64,000 nt of DNA from Pseudomonas sp. Q2-TVG4-2 (GCF_013620795.1 NZ_LGLW01000005.1:248001-312000); one strand, 5' to 3'. Counted from the first letter of the stretch, positions 1 to 10,027 are shown. The notes: generated by a model from the sequence alone, not told the origin. Numbers and translations are program-made.

Positions 1-1627
1 TCTGCACCTTGCCGCTTATGGTCATGGGGAAATCATCAACGAACTTGAAATGTCTCGGTGTCTTGAAGTGCGCGATTCGGCCCTTGCAGAAAGATCGCAG
101 ATCATCGGCACTGGCTTCGTGCCCCGGATGCAGCTTGACCCAGGCGACGATCTCTTCGCCGTACGTCTTGTCAGGCACGCCAACCACCTGCACGTCGGCT
201 ACCGCTGGATGAGTGAAGAGGAACTCTTCGACCTCGCGCGGATACACGTTCTCACCGCCGCGAATGATCATGTCCTTGTTACGCCCGACGATCTTCAGAT
301 AGCCATCATCGTCCATGATCGCCAAGTCGCCGGTATGCATCCAGCGCGCGCCATCCATGGCACCCGCGGTCGCTTCGGGGTTGTTCCAATAGCCGAGCAT
401 CACGCTGTAACCGCGGGTGCAGAGTTCGCCGATCTGACCACGCGGAACAATGCGGTTGTGCTCATCGACGACCTTACTTTCCAGGTGCGGCTGGGTGCGG
501 CCGACGCTGGTGACGCGGCGCTCCAGGTCATCATCGGCAGCGGTCTGGGTCGATACCGGACTGGTTTCGGTCATGCCATAGGCGATCTGCATCTCGCTCA
601 GGTTCATCTCGTCGATCACACGCTTCATCACCTCGATCGGACAAGTTGAACCAGCCATGATCCCCGTGCGCAGCTGGCCCAGATTCAGAGACTGACGCTC
701 TGGGTGATCGAGCATGGCGATGAACATGGTGGGCACGCCGTACATGCCGGTGGCTTTTTCTTCGGCAGCGGCCTGCAACGTGGCGAGCGGCTCGAAAGCG
801 GCGCTCGGGTAAATCATAGTGGTGCCATGGGTGACGCAACCGAGGTTACCCATCACCATCCCGAAGCAGTGATACAGCGGCACCGGAATGACCAGCCGGT
901 CGTGCTCGGTGAGTTTGAGACTTTCACCAACCATGTACCCATTGTTGAGGATGTTGTAGTGACTGAGCGTGGCGCCCTTGGGGAAGCCGGTGGTACCCGA
1001 GGTGTACTGGATGTTGATCGGATCGTCGAGCTGCAGCTGCTCGCTGCATTGACGCAGCTGCTCGGGGCCTACGCTTTCAGCCATGTCTAGCAGACCGCTC
1101 CAAAGCAGCATGCCATCCACGGGCTTGTCGCACAGGCTGATCACCCCGCGCAGTTCCGGCAGCATAGCGCTCTGCAGGGCACCGATGGCCGAGCGCCCGA
1201 GCTCTGGCAGTAGCTCATGGAGCATTGCATGGTAGTCGGATGTCTTGAACGCATCGGCGCATATCAACCAGCGGCAGCCGGACTGCTTGAGCGCATATTC
1301 GAGCTCGTTGAGGCGGTAGGCCGGGTTGATGTTCACCAGCACAACGCCAACCTTCGCACTGGCCAGCTGCGCGATGCACCACTGGGCGTTGTTGGGCGAC
1401 CAGATGCCCAGGCGCTCGCCAGGCTGCAGACCGAGGGCCAGTAGGCCGCGTGCGCAACGATCCACTTGTTCGGCCAGCTGCGCCCAGGTGTAGCGCAAGT
1501 TCTGGTGACGCACGACCAAGGCCTCACGGTCTGAGAACCGTTCGACTGTCCGGTCGAACGCTGCACCGATGGTCATCGCCAACAGGGGTTTGGTCTGCGG
1601 TCCGCAGGTGTAGCTCGGAAGACTCAT
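1..1627 (-). CDS. Fatty-acyl/branched-chain acyl-CoA synthetase (AMP-binding), 3' end outside window
   Basis: ATP-dependent acyl-CoA ligase that activates a carboxylic acid through an acyl-adenylate. 542 codons are visible, close to the roughly 560 of the family, and the C-terminus runs off the left edge just after the catalytic-lysine loop ([10 protein letters not shown]). Visible motifs in order are the AMP-binding P-loop [11 protein letters not shown], the YGMTE adenine-binding motif, [13 protein letters not shown] and [13 protein letters not shown]. The start is the ATG at 1627, preceded by GAGGAGATCGAC. The gene diverges from liuA across a 241-bp region holding a LiuR-like palindrome, so it probably belongs to the leucine/isovalerate regulon and may activate isovalerate or related short branched acids. 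P. putida has a similar AMP-ligase gene beside its ivd cluster. The exact substrate cannot be read from sequence. Confidence 0.9.
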   Translation of the reverse strand, partial: MSLPSYTCGPQTKPLLAMTIGAAFDRTVERFSDREALVVRHQNLRYTWAQLAEQVDRCARGLLALGLQPGERLGIWSPNNAQWCIAQLASAKVGVVLVNINPAYRLNELEYALKQSGCRWLICADAFKTSDYHAMLHELLPELGRSAIGALQSAMLPELRGVISLCDKPVDGMLLWSGLLDMAESVGPEQLRQCSEQLQLDDPINIQYTSGTTGFPKGATLSHYNILNNGYMVGESLKLTEHDRLVIPVPLYHCFGMVMGNLGCVTHGTTMIYPSAAFEPLATLQAAAEEKATGMYGVPTMFIAMLDHPERQSLNLGQLRTGIMAGSTCPIEVMKRVIDEMNLSEMQIAYGMTETSPVSTQTAADDDLERRVTSVGRTQPHLESKVVDEHNRIVPRGQIGELCTRGYSVMLGYWNNPEATAGAMDGARWMHTGDLAIMDDDGYLKIVGRNKDMIIRGGENVYPREVEEFLFTHPAVADVQVVGVPDKTYGEEIVAWVKLHPGHEASADDLRSFCKGRIAHFKTPRHFKFVDDFPMTISGKVQ

Positions 1628-1709
1628 GTCGATCTCCTCAGTCTTATGTTTGTTATGAGGCCTTGCTCCCCGGGACGCTCGGAGTGTTGACAGCCATTCC
1701 GGGTGTTAG

Positions 1710-1723
1710 TTACGTTAACGTAA
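1710..1723. promoter_or_regulatory. Candidate LiuR operator
   Basis: TTACGTTAACGTAA is a perfect 14-bp palindrome in the divergent region between the acyl-CoA synthetase and liuA. It resembles, from memory, the ACGT-rich palindromes proposed for the MerR-type regulator LiuR in gammaproteobacteria. A TTGACA lies at 1687-1692. No second copy was noticed near liuR or the CoA-transferase genes. Confidence 0.6.
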
Positions 1724-1868
1724 AGGTAACAGCGTGACAACCCACCGCACCCTACACCAAAAGCAGTGTCGGAATGCGTTAAGAGCAGGGCCGAACGTCA
1801 GGTGAAATCAGCCCTCCCTGGCGTGGCGCCCACTGACCAGAACAACTACAAGACAAGCAGGTGGCTAC

Positions 1869-3032
1869 ATGAACTATTCCGGCCTCAACTTCGCCCTCGG
1901 TGAAACCGTCGACATGCTGCGCGATCAGGTCAGTGGCTTCGTTGCCGACGAACTGGCGCCACGCGCCGAAGCCATCGATCGCGACAACCTCTTCCCCAGC
2001 GATATGTGGCGCAAATTCGGCGCCATGGGCCTGCTGGGTATCACCATAGACGAGGAATACGGCGGTGCCGGTATGGGATACCTGGCGCATGTCATCGCGC
2101 TTGAGGAAATCAGCCGCGGCTCGGCCTCGGTGGGCCTGTCCTACGGCGCCCATTCCAACCTCTGTGTCAATCAGATCAACCGCAACGGCACCCCCGAGCA
2201 GAAAGCGAAATACCTGCCCAAGCTCGTCTCCGGCGAGCACATCGGTGCCCTGGCCATGAGCGAGCCTAACGCCGGCTCAGATGTGGTTTCGATGAAGCTG
2301 CGCGCCGACCGCAAGGGCGATCGTTTCGTACTCAATGGCAGCAAGACCTGGATCACCAACGGCCCGGACGCTAATACCTATGTGATCTACGCCAAGACCG
2401 ATCTGGACAAAGGGCCTCATGGCATCACCGCGTTCATCGTCGAACGGGACTGGAAGGGTTTCTCGCGCGGCAACAAATTCGACAAGCTCGGCATGCGCGG
2501 CTCCAACACCTGCGAGCTGTTCTTCGACGATGTCGAGGTGCCGGAAGAAAACATGCTGGGCGTCGAGAACGGCGGCGTCAAGGTGCTAATGAGCGGTTTG
2601 GACTACGAGCGCGTGGTGCTCGCTGGCGGCCCAGTGGGGATCATGCAGGCCTGCCTCGACGTGGTGGTCCCCTACATCCATGACCGCAAGCAGTTCGGCC
2701 AGAGCATCGGCGAGTTCCAGTTTGTTCAGGGCAAGGTGGCCGACATGTACACCCAGCTCAACGCCAGCCGCGCCTACCTCTACACCGTGGCGCAGGCCTG
2801 CGATCGTGGCGAAACCACCCGCAAGGATGCCGCCGGCGTGATCCTCTACACCGCCGAAGCCGCCACGCAGATGGCGCTGCAGGCGATCCAGATTCTCGGC
2901 GGCAATGGCTACATCAACGAGTTCCCCACCGGCCGGTTGCTGCGTGACGCCAAGCTCTACGAGATCGGCGCCGGCACCAGCGAAATCCGCCGGATGCTGA
3001 TCGGTCGCGAGCTGTTCAACGAAACCAAATAA
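1869..3032 (+). CDS. liuA: Isovaleryl-CoA dehydrogenase
   Basis: FAD-dependent acyl-CoA dehydrogenase oxidising isovaleryl-CoA to 3-methylcrotonyl-CoA, step three of leucine breakdown; electrons pass to ETF. At 387 aa it has the normal family length. The N-terminal helical domain, middle beta domain ([17 protein letters not shown]) and C-terminal helical domain ([21 protein letters not shown]) are all present. The glutamate in the motif [12 protein letters not shown] (residue 247) sits where isovaleryl-CoA dehydrogenases carry their catalytic base, which separates them from most other acyl-CoA dehydrogenases. The start follows an AGGTGG ribosome site. It is the first gene of the liuABCDE set. 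Confidence 0.95.
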   Translation: MNYSGLNFALGETVDMLRDQVSGFVADELAPRAEAIDRDNLFPSDMWRKFGAMGLLGITIDEEYGGAGMGYLAHVIALEEISRGSASVGLSYGAHSNLCVNQINRNGTPEQKAKYLPKLVSGEHIGALAMSEPNAGSDVVSMKLRADRKGDRFVLNGSKTWITNGPDANTYVIYAKTDLDKGPHGITAFIVERDWKGFSRGNKFDKLGMRGSNTCELFFDDVEVPEENMLGVENGGVKVLMSGLDYERVVLAGGPVGIMQACLDVVVPYIHDRKQFGQSIGEFQFVQGKVADMYTQLNASRAYLYTVAQACDRGETTRKDAAGVILYTAEAATQMALQAIQILGGNGYINEFPTGRLLRDAKLYEIGAGTSEIRRMLIGRELFNETK

Positions 3033-3044
3033 ATCCGCCGATCC

Positions 3045-3106
3045 GTAGGAGCCAGCTTGCTGGCGATCCAATCGCTAGACAACATCGCCAGCCAGCTGGC
3101 TCCTAC
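3045..3106. repeat. REPIN (inverted REP pair) between liuA and liuB
   Basis: A 62-bp element opens with GTAGGAGCCAGCTTGCTGGC and closes with the inverted counterpart GCCAGCCAGCTGGCTCCTAC. This is the GTAGGAGC-type Pseudomonas REP in the head-to-head arrangement of a REPIN. It fills most of the liuA-liuB spacer and could form a long hairpin in the operon mRNA. Confidence 0.9.
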
Positions 3107-3134
3107 GACAGGCATCCAGTTCGGAGTGGGCCGC

Positions 3135-4742
3135 ATGGCTATCCTGAATACCCAGATCAATACACGCTCGCCCGAGTTCGCCGCCAACCAAACGGCCATG
3201 CTCGAGCAGGTGCAGAGCCTCCGCACCCTGCTCGGCCGCGTGAGCGAAGGCGGTGGCGAGAAAGCGCAACAGCGGCATGTCGCACGTGGCAAGCTGCTGG
3301 TGCGTGACCGCATCAACGCCCTCCTCGACCCTGGCTCGGCATTTCTCGAAGTCGCGCCTCTGGCGGCTTACGAGGTTTACGGCGAGGACGTCGCCGCCGC
3401 AGGCGTGGTCGCCGGCATCGGGCGGGTCGAAGGCATTGAATGCATGATCATCGCTAACGACGCCACCGTGAAAGGCGGCAGCTACTACCCGCTTAGCGTG
3501 AAGAAGCATCTGCGTGCCCAGGCCATCGCCCAGCAGAACCGCCTGCCATGCATCTACCTGGTGGACTCAGGCGGCGCCAACCTGCCGCGCCAGGACGAGG
3601 TGTTCCCGGACCGTGAACACTTCGGTCGCATCTTCTTCAACCAAGCCAACATGAGTGGCATGGGCATCCCGCAGCTCGCCGTGGTGATGGGTTCCTGCAC
3701 CGCGGGCGGCGCCTATGTCCCGGCGATGGCCGACGAGACCATCATGGTGCGCAACCAGGCGACGATCTTTCTCGCCGGCCCGCCGCTGGTCAAAGCCGCG
3801 ACGGGCGAGGTGGTCACCGCCGAAGATCTGGGCGGTGCCGACGTGCATTGCAAAACCTCGGGCGTGGCCGACCATTACGCCGAAAACGACGAACACGCGC
3901 TGGCCATCGCTCGCCGCTGCGTCGTCAACCTCAACTGGCAGAAGCTCGGCCAGGTGCAGACCCGCCAACCGCGGGCACCGCTGTACCCGGTGGACGAACT
4001 CTATGGGGTGATCCCGGCGCAAGCCAAGCAGCCGTACGATGTGCGCGAGGTGATCGCGCGGCTGGTGGACGGCAGCGAGTTCGATGAATTCAAGGCGCTG
4101 TTCGGCACCACGCTGGTCTGCGGCTTCGCCACCCTGCATGGCTACCCCATCGCGATACTGGCGAACAACGGCATCCTGTTCGCGGAAGCTGCGCAGAAAG
4201 GCGCGCATTTCATCGAACTGGCCTGCCAGCGCGGCATTCCGTTGCTTTTCCTGCAGAACATCACCGGCTTCATGGTCGGCCAGAAGTACGAAACTGGCGG
4301 CATCGCCAAGCATGGCGCCAAGCTGGTCACGGCTGTGGCCTGCGCTCAGGTGCCGAAATTTACCGTGGTCATCGGCGGCAGCTTTGGCGCGGGCAACTAC
4401 GGCATGTGCGGTCGCGCCTACGACCCGCGATTCCTATGGATGTGGCCCAATGCGCGCATTGGCGTGATGGGTGGCGAACAGGCCGCGGGGGTGCTGGTGC
4501 AGGTCAAGCGTGAACAGGCCGAGCGCAGCGGGCAGACCTTCTCCGAACAAGACGAAGCACAGCTCAAGCAACCGATCCTCGAACAGTACGAGCGCCAGGG
4601 GCATCCGTACTATTCCAGCGCGCGGCTGTGGGACGACGGCGTGATCGATCCGGCGCAGACGCGTGACCTGCTCGGCCTAGCCATCTCGGCCAGCCTCAAC
4701 GCGCCAATTGAACCGACCCGCTTTGGTGTATTCCGGATGTGA
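3135..4742 (+). CDS. liuB: 3-methylcrotonyl-CoA carboxylase, beta (carboxyltransferase) subunit
   Basis: Transfers carboxyl from carboxybiotin on LiuD to 3-methylcrotonyl-CoA, giving 3-methylglutaconyl-CoA. Both halves of the crotonase-like carboxyltransferase fold are visible, with [13 protein letters not shown] in the first half and [20 protein letters not shown] plus [10 protein letters not shown] in the second. The open frame extends 26 codons upstream to 3057, but those codons come from the REPIN. The ATG at 3135 follows GGAG (3123-3126) and gives 535 aa, the length I recall for P. aeruginosa LiuB, so it is preferred. The partner subunit is encoded two genes downstream. Confidence 0.95.
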   Translation: MAILNTQINTRSPEFAANQTAMLEQVQSLRTLLGRVSEGGGEKAQQRHVARGKLLVRDRINALLDPGSAFLEVAPLAAYEVYGEDVAAAGVVAGIGRVEGIECMIIANDATVKGGSYYPLSVKKHLRAQAIAQQNRLPCIYLVDSGGANLPRQDEVFPDREHFGRIFFNQANMSGMGIPQLAVVMGSCTAGGAYVPAMADETIMVRNQATIFLAGPPLVKAATGEVVTAEDLGGADVHCKTSGVADHYAENDEHALAIARRCVVNLNWQKLGQVQTRQPRAPLYPVDELYGVIPAQAKQPYDVREVIARLVDGSEFDEFKALFGTTLVCGFATLHGYPIAILANNGILFAEAAQKGAHFIELACQRGIPLLFLQNITGFMVGQKYETGGIAKHGAKLVTAVACAQVPKFTVVIGGSFGAGNYGMCGRAYDPRFLWMWPNARIGVMGGEQAAGVLVQVKREQAERSGQTFSEQDEAQLKQPILEQYERQGHPYYSSARLWDDGVIDPAQTRDLLGLAISASLNAPIEPTRFGVFRM

Positions 4743-4830
4743 GCCTGCCGCGATCAGCGCACAGCATGGCCAGTAAAAGCCAGGGGACGCCACGTCCTCG
4801 GGCGAATGGGGCAGCACCTGCGTTTCATGA

Positions 4831-4852
4831 TCGCGAGCAAGCTTGCTCCTAC
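4831..4852. repeat. Single REP unit upstream of liuC
   Basis: TCGCGAGCAAGCTTGCTCCT followed by AC is one REP unit in inverse orientation with no partner nearby. It ends directly against the AGGAGA ribosome-binding site of liuC (4853-4858), so its hairpin could affect initiation or operon mRNA processing. Confidence 0.8.
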
Positions 4853-4863
4853 AGGAGAAGCAA

Positions 4864-5667
4864 ATGACCGATTTTCAGACCATCGAACTGAACAAAGACG
4901 CGCGCGGCTTTGCCACACTCTGGCTCAACCGTCCGGAAAAGAACAACGCGTTCAACGCCGAAATGATCCGTGAACTGGTGCTTGCCATTGATGAGGTGCA
5001 ATCGGACAAGAGCCTGCGCTTTTTGTTGCTGCGTGGTCGCGGCAAACATTTCTCCGCAGGGGCCGATCTTGCCTGGATGCAGCAGTCGGCCAAGCTGGAC
5101 TTCGACGCCAACCTCACCGATGCCCGTGAGTTGGCCGAAATGATGTACAGCCTTTACCACCTGAAGCTGCCGACATTAGCTGTGGTGCAAGGTGCCGCGT
5201 TCGGTGGCGCAGTGGGGCTGATCGCCTGTTGCGACATGGCGATCGGCGCCTCCGATGCGCAGATTTCGCTGTCTGAAGTTCGCATCGGCCTCGCGCCGGC
5301 AGTGATCAGCCCGTTCGTGGTCAAGGCTATCGGCGAACGTGCCACACGTCGCTATGCCATAACGGGTGAGCGCTTCAGCGGCGAGCGCGCCCGGGAACTC
5401 GGCCTGTTGTCGGAAACCTATGCGGCCGAGGCACTGGACGACAACCTCTGCGGCTGGATCGATACGCTCATGCTGAACAGTCCTCAGGCCATGCGCGCCA
5501 GCAAGGACTTGATGCGCGAAGCCAGCAGCGGATCACTGAGTCCGGCGCTGCGCCGCTACACCGAGAACAGCATCGCTCGCATCCGCGTCAGCCCAGAGGG
5601 CCAGGAGGGGCTGAATGCTTTCCTGGAAAAGCGCAAACCGAAATGGACGCAGGAGCCACAGCAATGA
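4864..5667 (+). CDS. liuC: Methylglutaconyl-CoA hydratase (enoyl-CoA hydratase family)
   Basis: Crotonase-fold enzyme of 267 aa that hydrates 3-methylglutaconyl-CoA to HMG-CoA. The oxyanion-hole segments are visible as GRGKHFSAGADLAWM near residues 60-75 and VQGAAFGGAVGL near 110-122, and the catalytic glutamates fall in LSEVRIGLAPAVISPF. An upstream ATG at 4843 lies inside the REP unit. The ATG at 4864 has AGGAGA five bases upstream and begins MTDFQTIEL, as family members do. Its stop overlaps the liuD start (ATGA), implying translational coupling. Confidence 0.93.
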   Translation: MTDFQTIELNKDARGFATLWLNRPEKNNAFNAEMIRELVLAIDEVQSDKSLRFLLLRGRGKHFSAGADLAWMQQSAKLDFDANLTDARELAEMMYSLYHLKLPTLAVVQGAAFGGAVGLIACCDMAIGASDAQISLSEVRIGLAPAVISPFVVKAIGERATRRYAITGERFSGERARELGLLSETYAAEALDDNLCGWIDTLMLNSPQAMRASKDLMREASSGSLSPALRRYTENSIARIRVSPEGQEGLNAFLEKRKPKWTQEPQQ

Positions 5668-7628
5668 TTACCACCCTCCTGGTCGCCAACCGCGGCGAGA
5701 TCGCCTGCCGCGTGATGCGCACCGCAAAAGCCATGGGTCTGACCACCGTTGCCGTGCACAGCGGCATCGACAGAGACGCACGGCACGCCCGCGAAGCCGA
5801 CATTCGCATTGACCTCGGCGGGGCTAAGCCGGCCGAAAGTTACTTGTTGATCGATAAGCTGATCGCCGCCGCCAAGGCCAGCGGCGCCCAGGCGATCCAT
5901 CCCGGCTATGGCTTCCTCTCGGAGAACGCCGATTTCGCTCGCGCCATCGAAGACGCCGGGCTGGTCTTCCTCGGCCCGCCCGCCTCCGCCATCGACGCCA
6001 TGGGCAGCAAATCCGCAGCCAAGGCGCTGATGGAAAAAGCCGGCGTGCCTCTGGTACCGGGCTATCACGGCGAAGCGCAGGACGTCGAAACCTTCCGCAC
6101 CGCCGCCGAGAAGATCGGCTACCCGGTGCTGCTCAAGGCCACCGCCGGCGGTGGCGGCAAAGGCATGAAGGTCGTCGAGCGCGAGGCCGATCTGGCCGAA
6201 GCGCTGCAGTCCGCCCAGCGTGAGGCGCAGTCGTCGTTCGGCGATTCACGCATGCTGGTCGAGAAATACGTGCTCAAGCCCCGTCATGTGGAGATCCAGG
6301 TATTTGCCGATCAGCACGGCAACTGCCTGTACCTCAACGAACGCGACTGCTCCATCCAGCGCCGACATCAGAAAGTGGTGGAGGAAGCTCCCGCCCCCGG
6401 TCTATCCGCCGAAGTGCGTCGCGCCATGGGCGAAGCCGCCGTCAAAGCTGCACAAGCGATCGGCTACGTCGGCGCTGGCACCGTGGAATTTTTGCTCGAT
6501 GCGCGCGGTGAGTTCTTCTTCATGGAGATGAACACCCGGCTGCAGGTCGAGCATCCGGTGACCGAAGCCATTACCGGCCTCGATCTGGTCGCCTGGCAGA
6601 TCCGTGTCGCCCGTGGCGAGCCGCTGCCGATCACTCAGGAGCAGGTGCCGCTCAACGGCCACGCCATCGAAGTGCGGCTGTATGCCGAAGACCCGGACAA
6701 CGACTTCCTGCCGGCTACCGGCACCCTCGCCCTGTACCGCGAATCGGCTGCCGGTCCCGGCCGTCGGGTCGACAGCGGAGTGGCCGAAGGTGATCAGGTG
6801 TCGCCCTTCTACGACCCGATGCTCGGCAAGCTGATCGCCTGGGGCCAGGACCGCGAGGAAGCGCGCCTGCGGCTGCTGGCCATGCTGGATGAAACCTGCG
6901 TCGGCGGCGTGCGCACCAACCTCGCCTTCCTACGCCGGGTGGTCGGCCATCCCGCCTTCGCCGCGGCCGAGCTGGACACGGGTTTCATCCCGCGTCATGA
7001 GGCCGACCTGATGCGCACGCCCGGAGAGTTGGGCGATGCGTTCTGGCAGCTGGCGGGCGAGCTATTCGTGCAGAGCGAGCCGGCTAAAGTCCGGGGCGAC
7101 GATGTCCATTCGCCGTGGGCCAATCGCGACGGCCTGCGCTTCGGCATGCCAGCGCGCATCGGCGTGCATCTGCAATGCAACGGCCAAAGCCGCCTGGTGC
7201 GGGTGGGAACGAATTATCGTAGGAGCGAGCTTGCTCGCGAACCAGCCCCCTCGGAAACCGCCTTCGCGCGCAAGCTCGCTCCTACAAAAGCCGTACGTAA
7301 ACCGAAAGCGATTCGTCAGGGCAAAACCCTGTATCTGGAATGGAATGGTGAACTGCAGGCCGTGACGGCGTTCGACCCCATCGCTGAAGTCGAAGCCAGC
7401 CATCAGCATCACGGCGGCATGACCGCGCCCATGAACGGCAGCATCGTGCGAGTGCTGGTCGAGGCCGGGCAGCATGTCGAAGCCGGTGCCACACTGGTCG
7501 TGCTGGAAGCGATGAAGATGGAACACAGCATCCGTGCGCAGCAGGCAGGCGTGGTCAAAGGTCTGTTTTGCGCCGAAGGCGATATGGTCAACGAGGGCGC
7601 AATCTTGCTGGAGATGGAAGAGGCTTGA
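5664..7628 (+). CDS. liuD: 3-methylcrotonyl-CoA carboxylase, alpha (biotin carboxylase/BCCP) subunit
   Basis: Biotin-dependent subunit of 654 aa that carboxylates its own biotin with ATP and bicarbonate and passes CO2 to LiuB. The biotin carboxylase domain covers about residues 1-450 (LVANRGEIACRV, ATP-grasp GGGGKGMKVV, EMNTRLQVEHPVTE). A linker/BT domain follows, then a biotinyl domain with LEAMKMEH and the biotinylated lysine at 618. The start at 5664 is chosen over 5643 because AGGAG (5651-5655) precedes it and it overlaps liuC by 4 bp. Residues about 519-541 (RRSELAREPAPSETAFARKL) are translated from a REPIN, an unusual insertion. Total length remains close to the roughly 655 aa of the family, so the element may have replaced rather than simply lengthened the linker. 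Confidence 0.95.
   Translation: MITTLLVANRGEIACRVMRTAKAMGLTTVAVHSGIDRDARHAREADIRIDLGGAKPAESYLLIDKLIAAAKASGAQAIHPGYGFLSENADFARAIEDAGLVFLGPPASAIDAMGSKSAAKALMEKAGVPLVPGYHGEAQDVETFRTAAEKIGYPVLLKATAGGGGKGMKVVEREADLAEALQSAQREAQSSFGDSRMLVEKYVLKPRHVEIQVFADQHGNCLYLNERDCSIQRRHQKVVEEAPAPGLSAEVRRAMGEAAVKAAQAIGYVGAGTVEFLLDARGEFFFMEMNTRLQVEHPVTEAITGLDLVAWQIRVARGEPLPITQEQVPLNGHAIEVRLYAEDPDNDFLPATGTLALYRESAAGPGRRVDSGVAEGDQVSPFYDPMLGKLIAWGQDREEARLRLLAMLDETCVGGVRTNLAFLRRVVGHPAFAAAELDTGFIPRHEADLMRTPGELGDAFWQLAGELFVQSEPAKVRGDDVHSPWANRDGLRFGMPARIGVHLQCNGQSRLVRVGTNYRRSELAREPAPSETAFARKLAPTKAVRKPKAIRQGKTLYLEWNGELQAVTAFDPIAEVEASHQHHGGMTAPMNGSIVRVLVEAGQHVEAGATLVVLEAMKMEHSIRAQQAGVVKGLFCAEGDMVNEGAILLEMEEA
7219..7285. 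repeat. REPIN inside the liuD coding sequence
   Basis: The left unit reads GTAGGAGCGAGCTTGCTCGC and the right unit CGCGCAAGCTCGCTCCTAC, an inverted REP pair of 67 bp. It lies wholly within liuD and keeps the reading frame open, encoding residues about 519-541 between the biotin carboxylase and biotinyl domains. Confidence 0.92.
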
Positions 7629-7667
7629 AGTCACGAGCCGTAGTGAACGTTGGTCCGCCAGCAACTT

Positions 7668-7687
7668 TGGTGGGCTGAAGCCCACCA
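7668..7687. repeat. Perfect hairpin in liuD-liuE spacer
   Basis: TGGTGGGCTGAAGCCCACCA has 9-bp perfect arms around GA. No T-tract follows, so it is more likely a second repeat family or an mRNA-stability hairpin than a rho-independent terminator. Confidence 0.55.
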
Positions 7688-7763
7688 GGCACGATGGAAT
7701 AGGTCTCAGGACTAACCACTAACCAGGTGACGCCGCGAAATCGCGATCGCCCATGGAGGACAT

Positions 7764-8666
7764 ATGAGCCTGCCCAAACATGTACGACTGGTGGAAGTGG
7801 GCCCGCGCGATGGCCTGCAGAATGAACAGCAGCCGATTAGCGTCGCCGACAAGGTGCGTCTGATAGATGACCTCAGCGCGGCCGGCCTGCAATACATCGA
7901 GGTGGGCAGTTTCGTCTCACCCAAATGGGTCCCGCAGATGGCCGGCTCGGCCGATGTGTTCGCCCAGATCAGACAGAAGCCGAGCGTGACCTACGCGGCC
8001 CTGACGCCGAACCTGAAGGGCCTGGAAGCGGCCATCGAAGCCGGCGTGAGCGAGGTCGCAGTGTTCGGCGCCGCTTCGGAAGCCTTCTCGCAGAAGAACA
8101 TTAACTGCTCCATCGACGAAAGCCTGGCGCGTTTCGCCCCCCTGATGGAAGCCGCGCGTGAAAACGGCATTCAGGTGCGCGGCTACGTGTCCTGCGTACT
8201 GGGATGCCCCTACGAAGGCGAGATCGACCCGAAGCGCGTGGCACATGTCGCGCAAGAGCTGTTCGCCATGGGCTGCTATGAAGTCTCGCTGGGAGACACC
8301 ATCGGCACGGGCACGCCGGGCAAGACCCGCCAGCTGTTCGAGATCGTCAGCCGGAAGGTTCCGCGTGACAAGCTCGCCGGTCACTTCCATGACACCTATG
8401 GCCAGGCGCTGGCGAACATCTATGCAAGCCTGCTCGAGGGTATTTGCGTGTTCGACAGTTCGGTCGCCGGGCTCGGTGGCTGCCCTTATGCCAAGGGCGC
8501 CAGCGGCAATGTGGCCAGCGAAGACGTGCTGTACATGCTCGACGGCCTGGGCATCCAGACCGGCATTGGGCTGGACGCGCTGATCGCTGCCGGGCAACGC
8601 ATCAGCGATGTGCTGGGCCGGCCCAACGGATCACGCGTGGCCCGGGCACGGCTCAGCGCGCAATGA
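7764..8666 (+). CDS. liuE: Hydroxymethylglutaryl-CoA lyase
   Basis: TIM-barrel lyase of 300 aa that cleaves HMG-CoA to acetyl-CoA and acetoacetate, the last liu step. Visible motifs are VEVGPRDGLQNE at the N-terminus (metal-binding Asp), GDTIGTGTPGKT, the metal-binding HFHDTYGQALAN and the flexible catalytic loop GLGGCPYAKGASGN, whose cysteine is about residue 240. GGAGG precedes the ATG. The product acetoacetate is the substrate of the CoA-transferase encoded 36 bp downstream. Confidence 0.95.
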   Translation: MSLPKHVRLVEVGPRDGLQNEQQPISVADKVRLIDDLSAAGLQYIEVGSFVSPKWVPQMAGSADVFAQIRQKPSVTYAALTPNLKGLEAAIEAGVSEVAVFGAASEAFSQKNINCSIDESLARFAPLMEAARENGIQVRGYVSCVLGCPYEGEIDPKRVAHVAQELFAMGCYEVSLGDTIGTGTPGKTRQLFEIVSRKVPRDKLAGHFHDTYGQALANIYASLLEGICVFDSSVAGLGGCPYAKGASGNVASEDVLYMLDGLGIQTGIGLDALIAAGQRISDVLGRPNGSRVARARLSAQ

Positions 8667-8702
8667 CGGCGACAGCCCACACACGGAAAACAAGAGGCTC
8701 AC

Positions 8703-9398
8703 ATGAACAAGATCTATCCCAACGCGCAGCAAGCACTCGCTGGCCTGATCGAGGACGGCATGACCCTCGCCGTGGGCGGCTTTGGTCTATGTGGCATTCC
8801 CGAAGCGCTGATCGAGGCGCTGCGTGATACCGGTAAGAAAGACCTTACGGTGATCAGTAACAACGCGGGCGTCGATGGCTTTGGCCTCGGCTTGTTGCTG
8901 GAAACGCGCCAGGTGCGCAAGATGATTTCCTCCTACGTGGGCGAAAACAAGGAATTCGAGCGGCAGTATCTGGCCGGCGAACTGGAACTCGAATTCACCC
9001 CCCAGGGCACCCTCGCCGAAAAGCTACGCGCCGGCGGTTCCGGTATACCGGCCTTCTTTACCAAAACGGGCTACGGCACCCTGATCGCAGAAGGCAAGGA
9101 CACACGCCAGTTCAACGATGAGTGGTACGTGATGGAAGAATCGCTGACCGCCGACATCGCACTGGTGAAGGCGCACAAGGCCGACAAGGCCGGCAACCTG
9201 GTGTTCAACAAAACCGCGCGCAACTTCAACCCGCTCGCGGCCATGGCCGGCAAGGTCTGCGTAGTGGAAGTCGACGAACTGGTGGAAACCGGCGAGCTGG
9301 ACCCGGACCAGATCCATCTGCCCGGCATCTATGTGCAGCGCATCATCCATAACCCGAACGCCGAGAAGCGCATCGAAAAACGCACGGTGAGGAGCTGA
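8703..9398 (+). CDS. scoA: Succinyl-CoA:3-ketoacid CoA-transferase, subunit A
   Basis: Family I CoA-transferase alpha subunit of 231 aa, predicted to activate acetoacetate with a CoA donor such as succinyl-CoA. The signature [20 protein letters not shown] lies near residues 17-36, and [18 protein letters not shown] is typical of subunit A. It follows liuE by 36 bp with AAGAGGCTCAC before the ATG, and precedes subunit B by 2 bp. It would complete leucine catabolism by turning liu-derived acetoacetate into acetoacetyl-CoA. AtoD- or DhcA-like donor preferences cannot be excluded. Confidence 0.9.
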   Translation: MNKIYPNAQQALAGLIEDGMTLAVGGFGLCGIPEALIEALRDTGKKDLTVISNNAGVDGFGLGLLLETRQVRKMISSYVGENKEFERQYLAGELELEFTPQGTLAEKLRAGGSGIPAFFTKTGYGTLIAEGKDTRQFNDEWYVMEESLTADIALVKAHKADKAGNLVFNKTARNFNPLAAMAGKVCVVEVDELVETGELDPDQIHLPGIYVQRIIHNPNAEKRIEKRTVRS

Positions 9399-9400
9399 TC

Positions 9401-10027
9401 ATGGCCTGGACACGTGAACAGATGGCGCAGCGCGCCGCACAGGAATTACAGGACGGTTTCTACGTCAATCTCGGCATCGGCTTGCCGACGCTAGTCGCCA
9501 ACTACATTCCCGATGGCATGGATGTCTGGCTGCAGAGCGAGAACGGCCTGCTCGGCATCGGCCCCTTTCCCACCGAGGAGGAAATCGATCCGGACCTGAT
9601 CAATGCCGGCAAACAGACCGTCACCGCCCTCCCCGGCAGCGCCTTTTTCGACAATGCCATGAGCTTCGGCATGATCCGCGGCGGCCATATCAACCTGGCA
9701 ATTCTCGGCGCCATGCAGGTTTCGGAGAAAGGCGATCTGGCCAACTGGATGATTCCCGGCAAGATGGTCAAGGGCATGGGAGGCGCCATGGACCTGGTAG
9801 CTGGCGTCAAACGTGTGGTGGTACTGATGGAGCACACCGCCAAGGGCGCCCACAAGATCATCAAGCAGTGCGAGCTGCCCTTGACCGGCGTTGGTGTAGT
9901 GAACCGCATCATCACCGACCTAGGTGTGCTGGACGTTACCGAGCACGGCTTGAAATTGGTCGAACTGGCCGACGATGTCACCTTCGAGCAGATTCAGGAA
10001 GCCACCGGTTGCCCGATTCAGCGCTGA
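9401..10027 (+). CDS. scoB: Succinyl-CoA:3-ketoacid CoA-transferase, subunit B
   Basis: Beta subunit of 208 aa carrying the catalytic glutamate in [14 protein letters not shown] (Glu47), which forms the glutamyl-CoA thioester. [11 protein letters not shown] and the [14 protein letters not shown] core are also present. The start follows GAGGAGCTGATC and sits 2 bp after subunit A, so the two are co-translated. It is slightly shorter than some homologues (about 215-220 aa), with no obvious loss of core motifs. Confidence 0.9.
   Translation: MAWTREQMAQRAAQELQDGFYVNLGIGLPTLVANYIPDGMDVWLQSENGLLGIGPFPTEEEIDPDLINAGKQTVTALPGSAFFDNAMSFGMIRGGHINLAILGAMQVSEKGDLANWMIPGKMVKGMGGAMDLVAGVKRVVVLMEHTAKGAHKIIKQCELPLTGVGVVNRIITDLGVLDVTEHGLKLVELADDVTFEQIQEATGCPIQR

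Noticed and set aside
3057..3134. 26-codon N-terminal extension of LiuB
   Set aside because: These codons are REPIN sequence and lack a ribosome site; the ATG at 3135 gives the expected length.
3567..4313. 248-aa minus-strand open frame over liuB
   Set aside because: Antisense shadow of liuB without ribosome site or recognisable domain.
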